A stretch of 64,000 nt of DNA from Vitis vinifera (taxonomy: Eukaryota; Streptophyta; Magnoliopsida; Vitales; Vitaceae), in contig NC_081813.1 of the NCBI RefSeq assembly GCF_030704535.1, forward strand, positions 1,396,501-1,460,500, written 5' to 3'. The stretch's first letter is position 1. Each line of letters opens with the position of its first letter. Of the stretch, positions 34,326 to 46,800 are shown piece by piece. The position numbers were made by a program, and so were the translations under genes. The notes beneath the pieces were generated by a model. The model made no database searches and had not been told where the DNA came from. It saw nothing but the letters and a program-made list of their open reading frames with translations.

Positions 34326-35402
34326 TCACGTTAAGGCCTCTTGATTCTTGGCAGAGAGCCGTTTCAGAAACTCATATGTAGTGATCATTGTTGTTGCAGA
34401 CATGGACATTGAAGCCCACCGAGGCCCCAAACCTCTGTAACAAGCCATCCATCCACCTTCTCTAACCAAATTCCTAACTGTCTGCCCAATGGTCGGTCCA
34501 CGCCGCCCATTCTCTTCCCCATCCAAAACTTGTAATCGCGTCTTAATTGTGTCGAGGGGCATTGTGATTAATGCCGATACACCACCTGCCATGGCTGCAC
34601 TCACCCCCTGAACCGCCATTACCGTTTTCGAATCGGGTCTAAAGGTGCTTACACCATTTTCACCAGTCTCGTCATCTTTCTTGCACAAATAAACACCAAT
34701 TCCACTCCATATGAGCCTTTGTGCAACAGAGTAAGATGCCCACCAAACCGCATTCGATGGAGCATAGGTTAATATCGATATCCCAAATCCTCTATACAAA
34801 CCCCTTGGCCCATCTGTGTTCAGAATCTTCCTAAATGCATCGATCCCACCAAGGTATTTACACGAAGATGCATTCGGAATTTTCAATTTTTCCCCAGGTC
34901 CACAACCACCACCACCACCACCACCACCACCACCTTGCACCATAAGTCTCTGGCTCACCACATCAATTGGGGTCCAAACAAGCTGTGCTGCCATTGCAGC
35001 GCTCAAACCCGCCGCTGCATTGGCGATGGCCGCCGCAGTCGGTTCCGGAAAACCTAATCTAACCGTCGCTGTTCCAACATTACTCTTCGTAACCTCAAGC
35101 GCAGTCATGTACAGTGCTCGAGCTGGGATTGTACCCATTAGAGAAGTCCCAAATCCTCTATACAGAGCTCGAAACCCCTCGTGCCTAACAATCGAAAACG
35201 CAGTTCTGATAGAAGAAACTTGAGATTGAGCTATCTGCTGCCTCGTCTTCAACACCACCACCGGATAAAGCGTCGCCGATACACCGGAAAAAAGCGCGGC
35301 GCCGAGGAAAAAGAACTTCGACTTATCAAGCATTTCCCAGTCAATATCAGCCGGTAAATGAATCTCTTGTGCCGAATCCTCTTCGGCCGCACTCAAACTC
35401 AT
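34326..35402 (-). CDS. Mitochondrial carrier family protein (SLC25A44-like)
   Basis: A single exon of 358 residues with three solute-carrier repeats. The repeat signatures are PVVVLKTR (repeat 1), PIDVVSQR (repeat 2) and PLDTIKTR (repeat 3). The second helices carry GFRALYRGFG, GPRGLYRGFG and GWMACYRGLG. Repeat 1 lacks the usual acidic residue after proline, as in SLC25A44-type carriers. The overall sequence, including the start MSLSAAEEDS and IDWEMLDKSKFFFLGAALFS, matches the plant family represented by Arabidopsis At1g72820/At5g26200. The protein sits in the inner mitochondrial membrane. The substrate is unproven in plants; the human relative carries branched-chain amino acids. The frame stays open upstream to 35516 but has no other in-frame ATG, so 35402 is the start. 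A polyglycine tract interrupts the loop between repeats 1 and 2. Confidence 0.93.
   Translation of the reverse strand: MSLSAAEEDSAQEIHLPADIDWEMLDKSKFFFLGAALFSGVSATLYPVVVLKTRQQIAQSQVSSIRTAFSIVRHEGFRALYRGFGTSLMGTIPARALYMTALEVTKSNVGTATVRLGFPEPTAAAIANAAAGLSAAMAAQLVWTPIDVVSQRLMVQGGGGGGGGGGCGPGEKLKIPNASSCKYLGGIDAFRKILNTDGPRGLYRGFGISILTYAPSNAVWWASYSVAQRLIWSGIGVYLCKKDDETGENGVSTFRPDSKTVMAVQGVSAAMAGGVSALITMPLDTIKTRLQVLDGEENGRRGPTIGQTVRNLVREGGWMACYRGLGPRWASMSMSATTMITTYEFLKRLSAKNQEALT
34906..34934. repeat. Coding trinucleotide microsatellite (polyglycine tract)
   Basis: A CCA repeat on plus encodes about ten consecutive glycines in the carrier protein, just after PIDVVSQRLMVQ. It is probably variable in length between cultivars or species. 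Confidence 0.9.
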
Positions 35403-35983
35403 CTTCGCCACCTTCAACGACTCACTCCAATTCCCCAGAACACCTACCACCTGTACAAACCCCCAAACTCTAACCCTATTCCCCAACTGTACAACCACCA
35501 AGAAAATACTAGACAATAACTATAATACAAACTCAAATCAACGACTCTCAGGGCTTTTTTTCCTCTTGCGCAGCCAGATTTTGGATCGAACGTGGACCAC
35601 AGCGAACGGATCTAACATTTCTCGATTCTCACCGGACATTCCGAACCGGACTCGATCATCGTCGTCGCAGACCCAGTGATCTCCGAGCGACGACCGGAAA
35701 ACCTTGCCGGAAAGATCGGATCTCGCCGGATAAACCTAGGGCTTGTTCGTAAACTACACAATTGAAACAAAATTATCTATTTATATATCTATATATATAT
35801 ATATATACATCTATATATAGATACAGCTATAGTTAGAGAGAGAAAATTCTAGAGACATAAAAAAGAAAGAGAATATGTACACTGGGAGATGGAGATTGGG
35901 GAGGGGGAGACGGGCGTGGGTAACCGGAAATGCCGAGGCTTATTTTAAGGGGAAATATGAAGAGAGAGGCGTGGGGCGACGGA

Positions 35984-35991
35984 CACGTGGC
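35984..35991. promoter_or_regulatory. G-box/ABRE upstream of the carrier gene
   Basis: CACGTGGC is a strong ABRE-type bZIP site about 580 bases upstream of the carrier start codon. This is motif evidence only. Confidence 0.45.
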
Positions 35992-36064
35992 GGTCACCGG
36001 TTAGGGGAGATTTGGTTAGGGTTTTTGTCAGGGCGGGATGTCCGAGCCTACTGCTCGACAGGTT

Positions 36065-36078
36065 GATGACGTGTCATC
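36065..36078. promoter_or_regulatory. Palindromic TGACGTGTCA-type bZIP site
   Basis: GATGACGTGTCATC has perfect 6-base inverted arms around a GT centre and holds an ACGT core. It lies about 85 bases further upstream than the G-box at 35984, so the pair could act together. Confidence 0.45.
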
Positions 36079-36506
36079 CCTATCCGGAGATTACATTTGG
36101 TGTGGAGCTCGCTTGGCCGCCACCTATCCCCCTGATCCAATCACAATTTGCCACGTTACAAAATCTGTGCAGTGTTTTTCATTTTTACCCTATCTAATTT
36201 GTAATAATTCCACATTATTTTTTTATAATTTGTTTTTATTAAATATTAGAATTGTAAATTTAATTGGTATTTAGTAACTTTTTGACATGTTTTATTACCA
36301 TTTATTATATACTTTTCATCATCATTTATCATATAAGAATATTGATGTGGACTGAACTTGGGCCCTCTTGGGTTGGGTTGGGCTTGGTCGACCTTGGCTT
36401 AGCCCAGTAAGGTCTTTGGTTTCGAATGATCCTTTTATTAAACAAGCCTTTCTACCGGAACTGTTCGATAATTTGGAATAACTAATAAAATAACTTATCA
36501 TATCTC

Positions 36507-36622
36507 ACGGGATGAAATATCTTATGTCTTCTATTATCCTATTCTATGTTATATCTAATGAAATACGGGATGAAATATCTTATATCTTCTATTATCCTAT
36601 TCTATGTTATATCTAATCAACC
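36507..36622. repeat. 58-bp tandem duplication
   Basis: A unit starting ACGGGATGAAATATCTTAT occurs at 36507-36564 and 36565-36622 with only a few differences. It lies in intergenic DNA. Confidence 0.92.
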
Positions 36623-37511
36623 AAACATGACTTAACTGATACAAACTCCAACTTATCCTTACGTTCGCATCCAAAGCGTAAGCGTACCTTTACGACAAGG
36701 GTGTCGTATGAAAGTAAAAATAGGTCTATATTGAACAACTCGAACCCAAATTGAGGGCTCATTAATGTCTATATACTGTAAAGTATAAATCTATTTATTT
36801 TTATACATTAAAAATATCTAAAAAATTAATTACTATATTTATATATGATTTAAAAAAAAGATAGTAATTTAATATATATATATATTTCCAAATTTATCAA
36901 AATACCATATTTTATCAGTTTATAATTATTAATTATATGAGTTAAAAAATTAATAATTAAACCATAATTAGAGTTTCTAATTATGTTTGGTTGCTAAGAA
37001 AAATGTTAGCAAATTTCTAAGTTTAGTTTCATAGATTTCTCTCTATATTTTATGTGGTGAATTTTCTAATAAGGTGGATTTTCTAATTATGAATTTGTGA
37101 TAAAAAAAAAAACCAAAAAAGCTTTGCCAATGCTCTATATTAATGATAATTGCGATTGTTCCACAAATATATTTACAGCTCTTGAAATCCCAGAAAAGAG
37201 AAGACTCGTACCTCTACAATGTCAAGCTGTGTGCCAAAACTTCGGCTCTATCTTCTGTAACCTCATTCACATAATGTACAGTTTCCATCAGTGGATGTGA
37301 CTTTTCTCACCTCAAGTACCTTCAGCAAAATTCTCTCTTATTGTAAACAAAATTGTAAAGCAACTGGAGCCAATGGGATGCCCCGCTTCGGTGGAGTTTA
37401 CGAGTAAAAGCACGTACGTACGCAAATGAAACGAATCCGGGTTTTTTCATAATCCATGCAGTTTACTGGGTTTGATAAGAAGCATTAGGCAAAGCTCTTG
37501 ATCGAGTCGAT

Positions 37512-38716
37512 TCAGTCCCTTGAATGCTGCATAAGCTCAAACCACTGCAGCAGCTCGAGAGAGCAACCAAGATGATAAATATTAGTTCTTTGAACAGCTC
37601 TAGTATGCAGTTATGGGTTGAGGTTTAATTGCAAAGAGAGAGAGAGAGAGAGAGATAACAATACCTGTCTCAATAAATCAGCCAGTGTCCTGGGAAGTGC
37701 TTCAATGTTCTTCAGTATGATGTAGTAGGGGAAGGGGAATGAATCTAGATACTTGGAAATTTTCATGTTCCCACCTTGAAATGATACTTCCTGGAGACAA
37801 AAAATGGCAGAGGGGCCACACGGTTAAAGATGTGTATGGCAGAGCTCGAAAATAGCATGAGATGAGATTGGAATTGAACAAGGAAATACCTGGAGGTCCA
37901 TGATGGACTCTTGTGGGCTATCTAGAAGCAGAAATGCGACCATACGCTTTCGACTCAGGACATCCCTAACGCAGCGCTTCAAGTTCTCCTGTCATTGATC
38001 AGAAAAGATGTAGAATAAGTTCTGGGATGATGACACCAGGTGAGCAGATTTGTGTTTTGGTCAAAATTGATGTTAAAGGTGAGGCATGAGGGTACCTTTT
38101 CGATGAACCGACCATCTGCTATGATCAAGACAAGCTGCTGAAGTGGGTTCTGTCCAGATGGGAGTCGAGCATTTGCAACAGCAGTGTCTAGCATGTTGTT
38201 CAGATACTTCAACAGATCAACCACTGGTTCATCTTTGATGGTATTCTCTTGCTTAAATGTCAAATTGGAGATCATCTGTTCCAGCCAAATTAATCACAAC
38301 AAAATCAATGAACACATCTCTAAAAATGGAATAAAGAGAGTATGAAAAACAGATGATTGAAAAAAAAAATCCGATACTCTTTTTTCTGTACTCATGCATG
38401 AAAAGATAATCATGATAGTTTTCAGTGTCCTAACCTTGATCCCAGCCTCTCCAGTAAAAGATTGATCAAAATCATGTAGTAATCTTATGTTTCCCTCCTT
38501 TCCATAGCTGGCCACAGCCAAGTTCCCCACTTCCAGTTGGGACATGGCCCGACATACTGTCACTAAAGCTTCAATAGCAACATCCCCACAACAGCTCTCT
38601 GACATACTCCGAGAATCGTCCACAGCAATGACAACTTGGTAATCACGCTTGTTGGGTCGGGTCCGCCTCAGCCAGATTTTATCTTTCCTGTAATGACTCG
38701 CTATGTATGGAATTAC
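37512..38716 (-). other. MDN1: MIDAS (VWA-like) domain exons of midasin
   Basis: The last five exons encode the metal-ion-dependent adhesion site domain. The motif DDSRSMS (D-x-S-x-S) in [13 protein letters not shown] binds the metal ion. Further on, [10 protein letters not shown] supplies the conserved Asp-Gly strand end, and the protein ends [10 protein letters not shown]. In yeast this domain grips the UBL domains of Rsa4 and Ytm1 during 60S maturation. All MIDAS residues I can check are present. The acceptors and donors match the consensus, and the last exon is only 33 nt including the stop. Confidence 0.93.
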
Positions 38717-41700
38717 CTGATATTTCCCCAATTATGCAAAAAAAAAAAAGAAAAAAAAAAAAACCTCTCAGAAGTAGAATAAATCAAGGCACAGAAAAAT
38801 GAACAGAGTTTTTATACTAAAATATGTATATTATATTGCTGTTTACCTTCTTCATGTTAATCCTTTTCCCAGTCTTATAGTCTCCTTGGAGCTTGCTAGC
38901 TAGAGTAGGTTCCATAACGAGACGCAACTGTTCGGCCAACTCCTGAGACAACCTTGTTGTGAGCAGCTCATATCTTCTCCAGAGAGCAGCTGCATTGTCT
39001 TTCATATCACTGGATGCTTCCTCAAGATTCTTGGCTTTTCGTAGCTCATCACTCACTGAAAGTTTACTGAGTTGATATATGTCCTCATTCAAGTAAGATC
39101 TCTTAATGGAGACCAAACTTTCTGACACACTTCCAGGATCACCATCACCCTGACTCTGAACTTCTGGGGATATTTCCTTTGGTGAAACCTCTGAATCTGA
39201 AATCTGCATCTGCTCCTCTATCCTTTTCTTGAGATTCAGGGCAGAACTCTTAATAGGGTCTGTTTCAGAATTTTGTTTCTCATTCTCCTTAGTGAGGTGT
39301 TCTTTTTGTGCCATAACCCCATCAACATCGGGCTCATTTTGAGTGATATTCTTGTCAATCTGGTCAAATGTTGCAGGTCCCAATGCCTGGGCAGTTCCTT
39401 TCTCAAACTCAGAAACATATCCATATTCATCTGCATTCTCATCCTCCACATTCTCCGGAGCCTCTGTGTTATCTTCCTGCAGATCAGAAGACACTCTGGC
39501 TCTTTCTTTCCACTCCTCAAGTGCATCCCCAACATTACGGTAAGGGTTTGCTTGGGTTTTCTGAATGGATGAAGAATCTTGCTGAGGCAATTGAGTTTTG
39601 GGTTGATCATTGGTGAGTTTCCCATCCATAGATGAGTCAGCCACCATCATCTCCATCTCAGAAGTATCATTGGAAGGTAAGCCACTTATAGGTGCAAGGT
39701 TATTGTGAATATCACTGCTATTAGACCATTTTGTTTCTGGTGCCATGTTTCTTGAATCTGCAGCCTGCATGTCATCCTTTGGTTGTGTTGCAGATTCTGC
39801 ATTGGGCACATGATCACTAATGAAGTCAGAATTTCCTGGTCCCAAGACATCTTTCCTTGGTGCTTCTAAATCCATGTCAGCTTTCTCTTCATTACCCTTC
39901 CCCAGATCATCCCTCTCAGAATTTCCATCCACTTGTCCAGATTCTGCCTCTTCAAGATTTTCATCTGCCGGATTGGAATCTTCTTCCTTACCATCACCAT
40001 TCTCAGTAAACTCGTCATGCTCTTCAGGATGTGCCTCTTCCATGGGATCTGCACCCTCTTGTTCATCCATGTCCAAATCTTCTTTCATTGGATTTGTCTC
40101 ATCAAGCTTTAATCCTGAAGGATCCGCAAATGCATCCTCTTTGTCCATGTTCATGTCATCCATGTTCTCTGTATTGCCAAGATCATCTTGGCTTCCAATC
40201 TCATCGTTTTGTTCGTTAGATTCATCCTGATTAAGCTGTCCAGGTTCATCAGCAGCAGCGGCAGCATCATCTTCCTTTGCTCTAAGCTCCCTAGAGCTTG
40301 CATCCTTGTCCGTGACTGAAGGCCCAGATTCATATTTCTCCTTTGTGTTATTGGCATTTTCATCTGCATCCTTATTCCAGAGTTTCTCATCAACAATCTC
40401 ACTGTCAGCTCCAGTTTCGCCCATTGCAGAATCCAGTTGCTCATCCCCACTGTCCTCATTGTCATCATCTCCAGATTCTTCACTAACACTGAATGTATCA
40501 GCAGCAAAATCCTGTTCCATCTCAATCCCTTTATCATTTTTACTAGGGACTTCATCTGACACATCTTGTTCTTCACTTGGCTGTAGAAGAATAGAGGAGA
40601 AAAAGATGAGATGATAGAGCTTTCAGTAATTAGCTGGAAAAAGAGGAGCTGTATAATGTATGAAACAGTGTGAACATGCTCTAAATTATAACCTTTTCAG
40701 AAGCTCCAAGAAGCTGGTCTTCATCAGTTATCTGATCGCTGACATCCTTTAATCCCACACCCTCCCCCATACCTGTTCCTTTTGCATCTTTAGATGTATC
40801 ATGGCTATTGTCATCTATTTGGTCTTCTGTAGGAGTGCCAAAGCCTTCAGAATATAAAGAAGCAAAAACATTTGCAAGCACATGAGTCATCATTGATACC
40901 TGCATGCAAGTAAATAGATCTAGTCATAATGACATTCAGGATTTGAAATCAACTACTGTCATAAATAATCCACAATCTAAGGCTCCAAACTATTTAAGCT
41001 TTTTTCCCCAAAAAGAGAAGGAAATACTTTTATTAGGAAAGGAATATTTAAGAATATACAAAACGATATGGTGTTTTATCCCCAATATTAAGCATCCTTA
41101 TCCATAAACAAACACTTACTGACTGTACATGAACAAACTCAGTCATTTTGGTTTTATTTTAAAAGACCTTGTTAAAAGAAAGATACACCATGTAATGAAA
41201 AAGATAAAGAAAGGATCATAACAAACTACAGATGTTAAGATGACGGATTACCTTTTTATGCACATCTAAGAAATCATGGAGAAGACCATCACTGAAGCCC
41301 GATACTAAGTCCAACAACTGATATAGATGCTTAAAATATGTTTCAACTTGGAAGCATAAACTAGGAATTTTATTCCCAGAATGGTTCAGCAGTTTTCCCT
41401 GAGTAAAGCACATTACAAGAGACGGTAAAACAAAACGGATAAGAAAAATCTGTACAAACTGCTTTTATGACAAGATTAAGATGACAAAACTTACTGCATA
41501 AAAGATTGTTTTATGAAGTTCATCACAAATACTGTCCAACTGCAGATTCATCACATATGATTCAAATAAAACTTTCCACGAGGTAATATTGTCAGATGAC
41601 CATTCTGAAAGAGCACAAGTATTATTCAATGGGCCTAGTTTTTGAAATGCATCCATAATATGTTTCAACGTTCTTTCAAAGGCTCCAGAAAACCCTGCTT

Positions 41701-43817
41701 CAAGTTCAGAATGATTTTCATCACAAGGACTCAGCTCACTCCTTCCCTCCAGAGCATTATTGAACTGTTCTGCCATTGCTTTCCCCTGCAAAAGTACAAA
41801 CAATTTTAGTTCAAGTTCTCCTCCAAACACCTGCCTCAATGGAAAGCTAACATGTTGAGGAAAGCTTTTGCTAGATTAAGAGGGATCCTATCTTCTCAAA
41901 GATCCACTGTCATTTCGCTGGCAAATACGTAAAAATCAATCGAAAGGAGCAACAAAGATGCATGGGATACTATGGATACCTTCTTCATTATATCTTCAAA
42001 ACGATTAAGCAAAACCTCTTGCACTGATCTTCGATCCACTTCTTGCCTCTGGAAAGCACACAAGCACTCCTCAAACTCCCTTATGACCTGGAAGTTTTGA
42101 AATACCAACTGCTCCATTTGTTTTGTAATAACAGGAGGATAAAAGGAAGTTGCTACTGTGGTTAGGACCCTATTACGGCCGAGAAGATAATCATCCAAAG
42201 ATTCCTGTTACAGAGTTTGAATAAAACAGTTGAGGAGGAAGGGCTACAGTTGGGATAGGGGAGAACATAATGGATGAACAAATGTGCACCTTAGATTTCT
42301 GAAACAGTGGAACAAATTTCTCAATGAAAACAAGAACCCTATTTGCTGAACCTTTGACATGTTGACAAGTGCTCAAATGGGTACTCTCGACCGTTCTTAG
42401 CAACAAAGATTCTTCATGTAACATGGAACACAAACCATCGAACAGTTGCTGCAAAATATGTGAAGAGAAATTAAAACCATCACCATATCAAGCTCTAGAG
42501 AATCAGAAAACATTCTACATATGTCAAGCAGGATCCAAAACGTGGAAGCTTACCTTTTGTTGCCACATGTATTTAAGTGTGGCATGCTGGTTTGGGGCAA
42601 CAGAGCACTTGCTATCAGTTCCATTATCACAAGTAGTAGAACTTGAGTACAAATTTTCTAAAGATGCTACACTTTTTCTCAGGTCTTTCACATGCTCAGA
42701 GAAATGATAAACTGCATTCCGTTGCTCCTGCTGTATTATTATGAGATGGTCGAGAAAGGAGACTGATCTATTAACCTACATAAAATTTTCAAATGAAGAT
42801 AAGCTTGTCAACCATCCTTGTCAATAGAGACCAACCAAGTCAGAATTTTGTTGATGGCATGCAAAACTATCAAACAGATTGTAGTATCAACTAATATATA
42901 ATTCAAGGCATCAACCTGTTCAAGCGTAAAATCCTTGTGAAAATTCAGGCAAATCTGTCGCAGAAGCTGCACTGAGGCTATGCTCTTGAAGTAATATCGG
43001 TTTGCCGCACTCCATTCAACATCAGAAACTTCATGGATCAAACTCTGTAACTGGCTGGAAGCAGCTAGATCAACATTTTGATAAGGCAGCCTGCCCTGCA
43101 TTGGTAACAAATGCTGCACATCATATGATGGCTGTAGCAACCAACTTGACTGGTTGGATTTGAGTTGATCCTACAAGAAGCCAATTATCAGAATAAAATC
43201 CCCATAGAACTTGTATAACACAAGCTGGACACACACAGTAACACCTTAGACGTTCAAAAAAGGTATTGAAGGAAAATGGAAAGGTTCTTTCTAGAATCCA
43301 AGTAAACTTTGAAAACCACAAAAAGTAGCATTCATTCTTTAGTACCTCGAAAAATATGGACTTGTGCCGAGAGAGACCACAACTTTCTAACAGCTTTAGA
43401 AGTTCAGACAATGCCCTCCTCTTCCCTAGATTCTTGCTTACATCCTTCCAGAGATCAGCACACTCTGTCACAGTTCTGCATACATGTTCAAGTGTAGACC
43501 TTACTTCCCTCCAGTGTTCCAGGTACACAAGACATGGTGATGGTGAAGCTAAGTCCTGCTGGGTGGTATTCTCAACATCTACACAAATTTTAAATCCTTA
43601 TGGTTTTTGAAATTTGATAAATTTAAAGCACAAAAGACCAACTGAGGAAAGAAGGAAAACCTTGAGCATCCTCAAAACACAAAAATGGGATGTTAAATTC
43701 AGGTGTCTTTCCCAGTTGCAATGTTTTCAAGGCAAAAGCTACTTTCTTCCTCCAATCTGGATACCATACAGATCTGTACCAAGAGAAATTGTGTCAAATT
43801 CCAAAAGCAGTCTTTTT

Positions 43818-43848
<31 letters not shown>

Positions 43849-46800
43849 GTGGTGTGGGGAGTGTTTATTTTTCCATTTTCTTTTGGGAATACAGCATGCT
43901 GAAAGTAGACAAATATTTTAACCTGTTTTTATCACTGAACTCTGTCAGATCAGTAGCTGCATTTAACTCCTCTCCATGCTTGTCAGGAAAATCACCAAGG
44001 ACCTTCAGCTCCTGTATAGATTTAGATTTTATCCCCCTTTGTGTGGCTTCCAGGTTAAGAATAAGCATTACAGGTTGTTGCAGTAGATCCTGTAAGAACA
44101 AAATCAACCATATTGCAACTATCAACAAGGAATGAAGCTGACTAAGAATTAAGGTTGTCATGCAAATTATGGTGGTGAGCAACACAAAAGTAGTCTCACA
44201 CACAAGCAGAGAAGGGTAAGAACCCTTTTTGTTAAGTTGACAGATAAGGGAAGGGTAAAAAGATGGTGAATTTGTATATTTACTGTTAGATAGTGTACAG
44301 TTATTTACTTTTCCTTTTCTTTCCTCATTGTATTGTGGGTCCCACTAACATGTATATATATACCCAAGTCCAATGTGTATTATTAACAGTTTTTCAATAA
44401 CAAAAATTAGGGATTCTCCCTTTTCTCTCTTTTCACATTTACTAACTGCTCTGCCATGCATAATTTGCATTCTTTGGCATAAGCAACTGGTCAATTTAAT
44501 GAGGACTGCAAACAAGTCCCATCACAAAAATTTCAGCTTCAAAACTTTGCATTTGGCTAGGGGACTTGTAGTTCAGTTTCTCTAAAATAGACTAATCTTG
44601 CCCCTTCAAATTAGGCTGATGCTTGTGATTGAATGGTAAGGTATTCAAAGCCAAAAATTTGTGGGCCACTTAAATTTGAGATGGTGTGCACAAACCAGAA
44701 ATATGGAATAAAGAGCTTGTGGATCAATATAAGGGTGCGCACTTACTGGTCTTACTCCCAAATGGATTCATTGAAGAGTGAAAAGAGGAGTATGATTTGT
44801 GCTAGCATACAAGAAGATACAATGCAACATAGAAATGAAAAGAGCTTTCTCGAACTACTGTTTTTTAAGTGCTAAGCAGAAGAAACTTTAGCAAGAAGGT
44901 GGAAACAAATTTCTTTAACAATTAACACAGTATCGTAAAGGATTCTCTAATCAGCTATAACCATATGTAGTCATTGAATGGACATATCCAGATATAGATT
45001 GATATGCAGAATCTTTTGTGAGGAAGGAAATCAGCCAGAAGCATTGACTCAATGAAATCCAAACAGTGACAGACCTCCTTAGTTGTGTGGGAAAGAGAGG
45101 CATTGAGAATGTAAAACTTGGCATGGTGGTAAATTAATCCTAAGATCAATTCTAAAAATTATAACAAAATTTATAAAATTGATCAATCATAAATGAACAA
45201 GGTTACATAAATCTTAAAGTAAAGAGGAAGAAAAATAATCCCACACAACTTAAACGTTAACATAAGTCAATAGAGCAAAATAGTAACCATTCTAAGGTAA
45301 TACTTAATTCCCCTCAATAAGTTCCACCAAAACATAAATTTGCAATTTGTCAATATTTCAAAATAATATTTTCAAATAAACAGAACAAGTATTGAGTTCT
45401 GCAAACATCAGTCTGGTAAACAGATGGATTTTTTTTTTTCCTCCCTATCCAACAAATTTTTGTTTCTTATCTCATTGTACGAAGAACACAGTAAGATAAA
45501 CATAATGTTTAATGTTAAACAAAATGCCAACATCAGGCAGCAGGGGACAATAATATTAGTATCAATTGGTTCTTTGTGAACACAAACTCTAGAAAATGTG
45601 AGTCCTTGGAAACAAAGATCTGGATATGAACCATCAGAATATGATCTGTACACTTGCAAATAGACAGCAGGAATAGTCCTTCAGTGATACATGGAATGAA
45701 AGATGGAAACTTGCCACTCAATTTTTGCACTCATCAAGGACAAACTTTGTGACAAAATATGTAAGCCACATTACAACATGAGTATGGCATAATCACCATT
45801 GAAAACATCGATAACTAGCAAGTTCAAAAATTCCTTTAAAATGTAAGGATTATAAATATCATAACCAAGGAAGCTACTTGAACATGAAGGAAAAATGCAC
45901 TCTTGTATGTTTCTTCTTTTTGTTAACCTTTTCCCTTCTAACAAAATGTTTCCTATCCAAAGACAAACAAAAACAAAAGAACTGAAGAGGAAATAAAGTA
46001 TGTCACTCACAGTGTATTTTTGAATAAGCTTCCTAAGCTTCTGCTGAGTCTTTTTCGAATTTTCCATGGACAAATAACTCTCGGAATGCTCCCATCGGCA
46101 TAGCTTTAAAAGTTCTTTCAGTTCTGTCTCAATGTTTTTTCTATTAGCTTGTACATGCTCCAGAGCTCTGAAAAGGTGAAACATGATAAGCAATCATATG
46201 AATGACTTGAGAATTTCAAATCATAAAATAAACAGGGGAGGACACTCACATCGGCAAGAATTGCACATAATAGCCAAACACATTGTATAAAATCTTTAAG
46301 TTTTCCATCTGGAAAGGACTGCACAAAACTATAGGAATCAGAACTTTTGAATCCAAAAATAGAAAATGATTCAACACAATAAAATAATTATTAAATAAAA
46401 AGTCACAATTATTTTACCTTTTTTTTTTTTTAATGGGTAAACACAAAAGAGAATATATTAATTAGAAAAAGGAAGCCCGGAGGGCAACCCAAGGCATACA
46501 TGAAGTATACAGCAGGTGCCAAAAGGCTAAAAAAAGCAAAACATGAGGAAAAACAAAAAACCTCACCTATAGCCCAACCAATCAAAAAAGTCGATTAATG
46601 TTAAAGGGTCAGCATCTATATACAACTTTGTCCAAGACCATAAACTACACACAAAAGAATACTTCAACCTATGTACTGAAAACTCTTTATTGTTGAACGC
46701 TTACCAACCAAGGAGAGTATCCCTTACCAAGCAAAGGGGAACACAAGTCACCCCAAAGAGAGCGAATAATAAATCCCACAAAACTCGTCTATTAATCAAA

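Larger units (their letters stand above)
35403..37511. other. Carrier gene promoter/5' UTR and MDN1 3' flank
   Basis: No gene is recognised. From 35403 to about 35900 the sequence looks like 5' UTR and core promoter of the minus-strand carrier gene, with TA and GA runs at 35783-35850. ACGT-type elements follow at about 35984 and 36065. From 36200 the DNA is AT-rich intergenic and contains a tandem duplication at 36507-36622. The 3' UTR of MDN1 lies left of 37512. Confidence 0.5.

Noticed and set aside
35403-35516. In-frame N-terminal extension of the mitochondrial carrier
   Set aside because: It has no ATG (the open frame begins with TTG), and the family starts at MSL, so translation begins at 35402.
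39236-40576. Several open frames on both strands over the large acidic MDN1 exon
   Set aside because: They are alternate-frame shadows caused by the biased codon content of the D/E-rich exon, which reads open for 578 codons in phase with its neighbours.
44280-44420. Possible solo LTR (TGTTAG... TATATATA ... poly(A)-signal-like end) in an MDN1 intron
   Set aside because: I could not find paired ends or a 5-bp duplication. The features are too generic.
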